A stretch of 64,000 nt of DNA from Protea cynaroides (taxonomy: Eukaryota > Streptophyta > Magnoliopsida > Proteales > Proteaceae). The translations under genes were made by a program, and so were the position numbers. The stretch spans positions 23,568,830-23,632,829 of the forward strand of contig CM053265.1 of assembly GCA_028583415.1 (NCBI GenBank), given 5' to 3'. Under the pieces are notes generated by a model that did no database searches, was not told where the DNA came from, and worked only from the letters and a program-made list of their open reading frames with translations. Within the stretch, counting starts at the first letter, position 1. Each line of letters starts with the position of its first letter. Below are positions 58,562 to 64,000 of the stretch, piece after piece.

Positions 58562-61052
58562 ATGGCTGGTAGCGGCGGAGATACTGATATGGAGGTAGAT
58601 GTTGAGACCTTAGAGGAAGAGGATCGGGAGTCATCTTCGTCTAGTGATAGTTCCACTTAGTCCAGCAGTGGGTCTACTGTTGGCACATCATCGGAGGACA
58701 TTTCTATGGGTCATGTATTCGAGGGTGGGGTCGAGATCGAGTTGAGAACAGAAGAATCCACCGATCGAACCCCGGGCCTGTCTCGAAAGAGTACTAGGGT
58801 TGGTCCGTCCTCTGGTTTGACTAGGTAGGAACAAGAGGTTGGCGTGTCGACTCATGAATTGGGTGCCGAGGTGATTTATGAGGCTTGTGAGGAGGCTGAT
58901 CCCTCTCCTGAATTTGATATGAGGGAGGAAGTTTGCCTCCTCATGGAGATCAAATTTTCTAGCCTTCGAGAATGATATCAGATACCTGCTGATGTGGAGA
59001 TCAGGATGCTCGACCCAGGTGATAGGGCATGTTGGAATCATCGATTGGAGCTGTGTGTGAATCTCAAGATGTTTAAGGCCGGGTTCTGTGTGCCTATACC
59101 GCGGCTAGTGGCTGATATCATGGAACATTATAAGGTTACGCCGATCCAACTGATGCCGAACTCTTGAAAGAACATGATGGCATTTATTGTGTACTTTAAG
59201 AGGTTGGGGCAGAAGCCAACCTTAAATATGTTCACGGCCAAAAAGCCCGACTTTGGCGACATCCTAGCGGATAAGCCTACGTCCATTAAGCTTTGGAAGA
59301 ACAAATTCTTCTATATCTGAGGTGAGACCGGTAGTGCTGGAAATGTGCGGGTAAACGAAGATCGTTGAATCTCCGAATACGGATGTGTCACGCCCAGCCA
59401 TTCGAAGTCGGAGCCTCGGCGTGCCCATCGGAGGGCACCTCCATCCGTGTCTCGACTTTAGAAGTCGCATTATTTTTATATGAAACCAGTCGTGTGAGTA
59501 TTTTGGAGTCACCGTTCATGCCGTTATTCGGTGTACTAACTCCCGGCTGATTCTTTCTTTGCCCACTACGTTGATGTTGTCGGCGGAATCTCCCAGTTAG
59601 GCTGCATAGGAAGGAGGCTGCCAAAGAACAAAGAGGCCGAGGAGAAGAGGACGAGGGCCCGAGCATGACTAGCCGAGGAGGCTCTGAGAGGTGAAGTGTT
59701 TAGCGCGGAGGCCTACAAGGAAGATTCACAAGAGATCACTAAGGCATCTCCTGACTTAGCTCGTCGATGCGGGTCGTATCTATGCCATGCCCCTGATTCT
59801 TCAATACTGTGTTCTTGACTTTTTAGGAAAAGGGACTACCGTGACAACTCCCGAGGTGGTGCTTGCCCTCGTAGAATTAGCTAGCGTAGGGGGGGGAGAG
59901 GCATGCTACCCCTTAGCGCTCGCAACCACAACCCACGCCGCCGTCTCCCAGGCCGAGGGAGTATTTGGAGCTAGGTGGAGACATGAGCGGATTCCAAGTA
60001 TCCCCTCGATGGCCTCTTGCCTAGGAAAAAGACGGAGACGAAGCGAGGTCTTTCCATCCGTTTGGGCTCTGACCGATGATGACATGGCCATGGGTGACAT
60101 ACGCATGGCACGCGAATTGATGAAAGGAGCATTCTCCCTCGTGACTGGGAGTTGGTAGAGGACTTGCCCACTCTATCTCTGATATCTGGGGCAATTACCC
60201 TCGTCATTGATGGTGAGTTGTGAGGCTACATTGTTTCCCACCTGTTTCCCTTGCTAGTGGTTCCCACGTGCTTTTGACATTAACCTTGGCGATAAAAGTT
60301 ATTCTTGGTCTTTTTGTATTGTGCTTCCGTGGTGTATATGGAAACCCCGGCACATCGCCGAAAAAAAATGGTGAAGGATTTGGCAACCAGGACCGTGAGG
60401 CCACATCAGAGTGGAGGAGCAGCGGGATGATGCTAGGGCTATGTACTTCGTTCAAGGGAGAGGATATCAACGCTATGGCCACAGGGAGCCGTACATCGAG
60501 GCCGAGGTAGAGGCATCGGCGCGAGGAGAGAGCCGGGCCAGACGTGAGAGGTTGACTAAGGAACCCATTGTGCCAAGCTGAAATCGATCAACGAGTTCCT
60601 AGGATCGAGGCGACCAAGTACAAGGATGCTTTCCTCAAGGCCCGATCTATTGCTACTGGGGCCGTCCAATTATACCAAAAATCTGAGGCATTCAAGGAGC
60701 TTGTGGGGAAAAACTCATTATACAGCTTTACCCAAAGTGCTGAGGCGCTAAAGGATTATGTGGATGGGAGGGTCCCCGGGGTGGATTATGCTGATGCCGA
60801 GTGCCTGAAGCCTGTCAAGATGTCGACGAAAATCATGGAAGAAGATGACCCAGAGATCTTTCAACAGTTGACAAAGGTATTCTAGTGGGAGGATCCTCCA
60901 CCTTTTGATGCTGGGGAGGAGTTTCTTTCCACATTGCGGGTCAGCATTTCTTCCGACACAGGCCTTCCTATAACCCCCGATAGCTCTTTCCCCCAGGACG
61001 TTGGTGCTTCCGGTAGTGGTGGACTGGCTCACGAAGGAAACGGTGGCCAGTG
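58562..61052 (+). pseudogene. Antisense gene of the Tat-like element (gypsy-type transposase, putative, PF04195-like)
   Basis: ATG at 58562, six bases after an acceptor-like ATTTCAG. A Glu/Ser-rich start (L-E-E-E-D-R-E-S-S-S-S-S) is followed by I-P-A-D-V-E-I-R and D-P-G-D-R-A-C-W-N. Then K-M-F-K-A-G-F and P-I-Q-L-M-P-N-S (about 58975-59165), the order I know from proteins annotated as putative gypsy-type transposase. A basic middle and a helical C-terminal part (A-E-A-L-K-D-Y-V-D-G-R-V, about 60740-60775) follow, ending at TGA 61050-61052. In-frame stops near 58658, 58826, 58974, 59165 and 59318 show decay. It faces pol tail-to-tail. The function is unknown. Confidence 0.7.
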
Positions 61053-61731
61053 ATTTTGCTATGTGACTTTTTGTTGTTTGGTAGTATTATCAGGACACCT
61101 TATGTTGGTTTTTGTAAGAGGAGCCCAATTTACAACATTGTAATCACCACTTTTATATTATACAGATGTGGTTGTCCTTTATTGACTTCATATTGTCTTT
61201 GCGTGTCTTCCTTCCTTGGCTAGAATTGTGTAGTGCCCCAGTTGGATTGAATTTTCACGTGTTCTCATGCGTACTAGGCTGACTGGAATGGGGCCACTCT
61301 CCTCGGCCACGTAAATTCTGGAATTGAATGCGTTTGGTCAAATAGGTCGCTTGAGGAGCTCGATCTACCCTCCTCGGTCGGATGTGTTCACGAAGTGAAC
61401 TTATTTGGCCGCATGGGTTGTTTGTGGAGCTCGATCTACCCTCCTCGGCCAGAGGTATTCATGGAGCGAACTCTTTTGGCCGCATGGGTCACTTTTCGAG
61501 CTCGATCTACCCTCCTTGACCAGAGGTGTTCGTGGAGCAAACTCATTTGGCTGTATGGGTCACTCGAGCTCTCCGATTTCTACCCTACCGTCCAGGTGTT
61601 TGCGGATGGAACTCACTTGGCCGTATGGGTCACTATTTTAAGGAAGATGCGCTAGGCAAAAATGGGATTTTTTACTAACTGTAATCATGTACATTGTGGA
61701 AACTGAAAAACTGGACTTGATGAACAGTGTT
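61053..61731. other. Noncoding spacer between antisense gene and pol
   Basis: Contains four loose tandem units of about 65-70 bp (61330-61640), each with GAGCTCGATCTACCCTCCT and GGCCGCATGGGT-like parts. Two overlapping open frames there follow the repeat and have no family match I can name. Confidence 0.6.
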
Positions 61732-62129
61732 TCATGTTGTTATGCCGAAGATATTGGTAAGGAGATGGTGCTCCGCGTTCCAAGCGCGTGGTAGTGCCTT
61801 GCCTTCCATATCCTCAAGATGATAGGCGCCGATCAAGAAGTTTATGCTGTCAATCTTTGTGGTGCCCTTCCCGGGCCAGGGCCAACTTGCCTTGGTTGGT
61901 GGACTAAGCGAGGGTGTCTGTGGAGTACAAGATCACCTATGGCTGCGGAGTACAAGATCACCTACACAAGTAAAATGTCCTCGCCGACACGCTTGTTATA
62001 ATGCTGAGCGGTCATTTGCTGTTGGGAAGCAATTTTGATTTGTGCAAGGTCCCAAACTTCTTCCAGTAGATCAAGGTTTGTTAAGAGGCCTTCTTCATTT
62101 TTTGCGGGATCAAAGTGGGTCACCCAATG
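61732..62129 (-). pseudogene. Tat-like integrase C-terminal end
   Basis: The minus strand next to the gap reads N-E-E-G-L-L-T-N-L-D-L-L-E-E-V, then Q-Q-Q-M-T-A-Q-H-Y-N, V-G-D-L-V-L-R, G-A-Y-H-L-E-D-M-E-G-K and L-P-R-A-W-N-A-E-H, ending at 61732. These are the C-terminal integrase landmarks of plant Tat/Ogre gypsy elements. An 18-bp duplication (GAGTACAAGATCACCTA, at about 61923 and 61950) and a stop interrupt it. The rest of pol is in or beyond the gap. Confidence 0.82.
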
Positions 62130-62629
62130 NNNNNNNNNNNNNNNNNNNNNNNNNNNNNNNNNNNNNNNNNNNNNNNNNNNNNNNNNNNNNNNNNNNNNNN
62201 NNNNNNNNNNNNNNNNNNNNNNNNNNNNNNNNNNNNNNNNNNNNNNNNNNNNNNNNNNNNNNNNNNNNNNNNNNNNNNNNNNNNNNNNNNNNNNNNNNNN
62301 NNNNNNNNNNNNNNNNNNNNNNNNNNNNNNNNNNNNNNNNNNNNNNNNNNNNNNNNNNNNNNNNNNNNNNNNNNNNNNNNNNNNNNNNNNNNNNNNNNNN
62401 NNNNNNNNNNNNNNNNNNNNNNNNNNNNNNNNNNNNNNNNNNNNNNNNNNNNNNNNNNNNNNNNNNNNNNNNNNNNNNNNNNNNNNNNNNNNNNNNNNNN
62501 NNNNNNNNNNNNNNNNNNNNNNNNNNNNNNNNNNNNNNNNNNNNNNNNNNNNNNNNNNNNNNNNNNNNNNNNNNNNNNNNNNNNNNNNNNNNNNNNNNNN
62601 NNNNNNNNNNNNNNNNNNNNNNNNNNNNN
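62130..62629. other. Assembly gap, 500 N
   Basis: Exactly 500 N, a conventional placeholder, so its true length is unknown. The two sides belong to different elements (Tat-like pol on the left, J-type LTR on the right). Translations spanning it are meaningless. Confidence 1.
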
Positions 62630-64000
62630 TGGGAACACAATACACAGGCCATGATGTTAGTGTTGTATTTCACATCATTATGTGTGCATGATCATGTATG
62701 ATGGTGCGTATGACATGATGGAGCATGGGCATACGTACCATGTTGGTCTGCCAGCATCTTAGTGGAGACACGGTGATCCATTTAAGTGGGGATCCAGAGA
62801 TCTCTGTTGGGATGCCACCCATGTATGGTGGTTCATGTGACGTGTGACTTTATGAATCATGTTGGGATTGATTGTACCTTAGTGGAGACACGACAACCAT
62901 GGGAGTGGGGAGTCGAGGATCTCTGCTGGGGTACAGCTTTATTTACTGTGTGCACATGCCATGTTCTGTGATGATTGATATGGAATGTGATTGTGTTGAT
63001 GGGGTATATGAACGTGTGGCATGTAAGAGCACAATATACGGTCATAAGCCATGGTTGCACCTTAGTGGGGGCACAGTGATCTATGGAAGAGGTGAGCCGG
63101 GGATCTCTACTGGGGTGTAGCCCTTTATTATATTATCATGCATCATGCATCAACCATGGTCCAATGACTTGTGCTTTAGCGAGGGGACTTTATCCAGGCG
63201 GTAGGGTACGACTATTTGCTTAAGTGGTGGGGTACGGGGCAATCACTTAAGTGGTGGGGTACAGGACAATTGCTCAAGTGGTGGGGTACTGGGCAATCAC
63301 TTAGGTTTTAGGGTACGGGGATGATCCTTGCTAGGGTATAGGCCGGCCATGGCTACATACACATTGACTGCCACTCACAATTGCTTATTTATTTGCTTCT
63401 ATATTGCATTCATTAATTCATTGATTAGGGTTTCATTGATACCTAACTTCTCGCTGAGCTGGGATGGGAGCTCACCCCTTGATATCGAAATTCTTTTAGC
63501 TTTGGTTGCAGGTACCTCCTCTATGACAGCTGATATGGATCCTACGGATGTAGAGGGTACTTCTCTAGGCAGAGGCCCATTAAGAGATCATGTTGAGGGT
63601 TTATACCTGTAGAAACTGTATTTACGGGACCTAAGTCAGTGCCTTGCCTCCATTTTGATATCTGTAGATAGTTTAGTCTATCTACAGTATATTATTTCAG
63701 ATTTACTCTAGTTATTTAGTACAAAAAAATTATATAGTATGAATGGTATATGTGAAACAGTTTGTAAGACACAGACATATTATGTATTGATAACATTAGA
63801 AACATCCATTCTCTATTATGATTCTACTGCAACTCTTATTATTCCACTGCAATGATTATTAATTACTGTTGATTATTATGGATATTGTTTGTATAGACTA
63901 TGGGATTTACGGGTAAATCATTTTGGTTGTCAGTCACTGGAAGATTCAGGTTGCCATGAGGGTTGACCAGGATATCACACCCAGTTCCCCAGAATGGGCT
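62630..64000 (+). mobile_element. J-type LTR, 3' part, plus orientation
   Basis: Matches the reverse complement of 37412-38900: five GTGGTGGGGTACGG-type units at 63195-63320, the CGCTGAGCTGGGATGGGAG block, and an end ...CCCAGAATGGGCT at the window edge where TGTGACA should follow. Its 5' part lies in the gap. Confidence 0.87.
63512..63634 (+). pseudogene. Exon 3 of the LTR-encoded frame, terminal J-type copy
   Basis: Acceptor TGGTTGCAG. It reads A-D-M-D-P-T-D-V-E-G-T-S-L-G and P-L-R-D-H-V-E-G. A one-base insertion (GGTTTAT) then breaks the phase before a C-x-x-C-I-Y-G-T-stop that is otherwise preserved to TAA 63632-63634. The 123-nt length is 122 plus the insertion. Silent changes relative to the copies at 37790 and 47219 are frequent. 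Confidence 0.5.

Noticed and set aside
61962..62701. Long frames made mostly of X
   Set aside because: They cross the 500-N gap. Only the real bases at 61732-62129 (integrase end) are meaningful.

Overview
The window looks like repeat-dominated nuclear DNA from a plant, probably an angiosperm with a large genome. Evidence seen: Ty3/gypsy chromovirus and Tat/Athila-type pol fragments, Ty1/copia gag-protease, a plant-type LINE with a C-terminal RNase H, LTRs opening TGTAAGACCC, and primer-binding sites matching the 3' end of initiator tRNA-Met. Nothing points to a bacterial, organellar or viral genome. A run of exactly 500 N (62130-62629) is an assembly gap. I could not place the species.

Layout. 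1-9174 is a nest: a LINE (7172-9174) is abutted by a minus-strand LTR fragment (6422-7171), then by the start of a second, long-LTR family (6228-6421, minus), then by a chromovirus with decayed pol and a complete 3' LTR (951-6227), itself cut at 950 by another minus-strand LTR. 9175-12430 is the only stretch that looks low-copy and holds the one plausible host gene, a 105-codon basic protein at 11074-11391. 12430-14124 is the 5' part of a copia element, interrupted by element E (14125 to about 31743). E carries a 5' LTR (itself split by a 4.9 kb solo LTR with target duplication CTACC), a PBS, an antisense gene and the start of gag. Three solo LTRs, each with a perfect 5-bp target duplication, sit inside E. 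31744-37411 and 49811-51673 are fragments of the long-LTR family. 37412-49810 is element J (minus strand), with two roughly 3.0 kb LTRs, PBS, gag and an antisense gene but no pol. A fourth solo LTR with target duplication is at 51679-54049. 54050-56676 is the 3' end of an Athila-like element; 56677-62129 is the 3' part of a Tat-like element with an antisense gene; 62630-64000 is part of a J-type LTR.

Two observations stand out. First, LTRs of at least three divergent groups contain a short, apparently spliced reading frame. Exon 3 is 122 nt in five of the nine copies visible here (121-125 nt in the others), always follows a splice-acceptor-like AG, and ends at a comparable stop. Exon 2 is 60, 84 or 45 nt in the clear copies, always a multiple of three and in the same phase. 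Differences between copies are often synonymous. Second, elements E and J share an antisense transcription unit placed head-to-head with gag. It has a TATA-like box, a short noncoding exon, an intron, and a start codon 4-5 nt after the acceptor. A third, different antisense gene lies downstream of pol in the Tat-like element. I know of no description of the first; antisense genes in plant gypsy elements are known in general.
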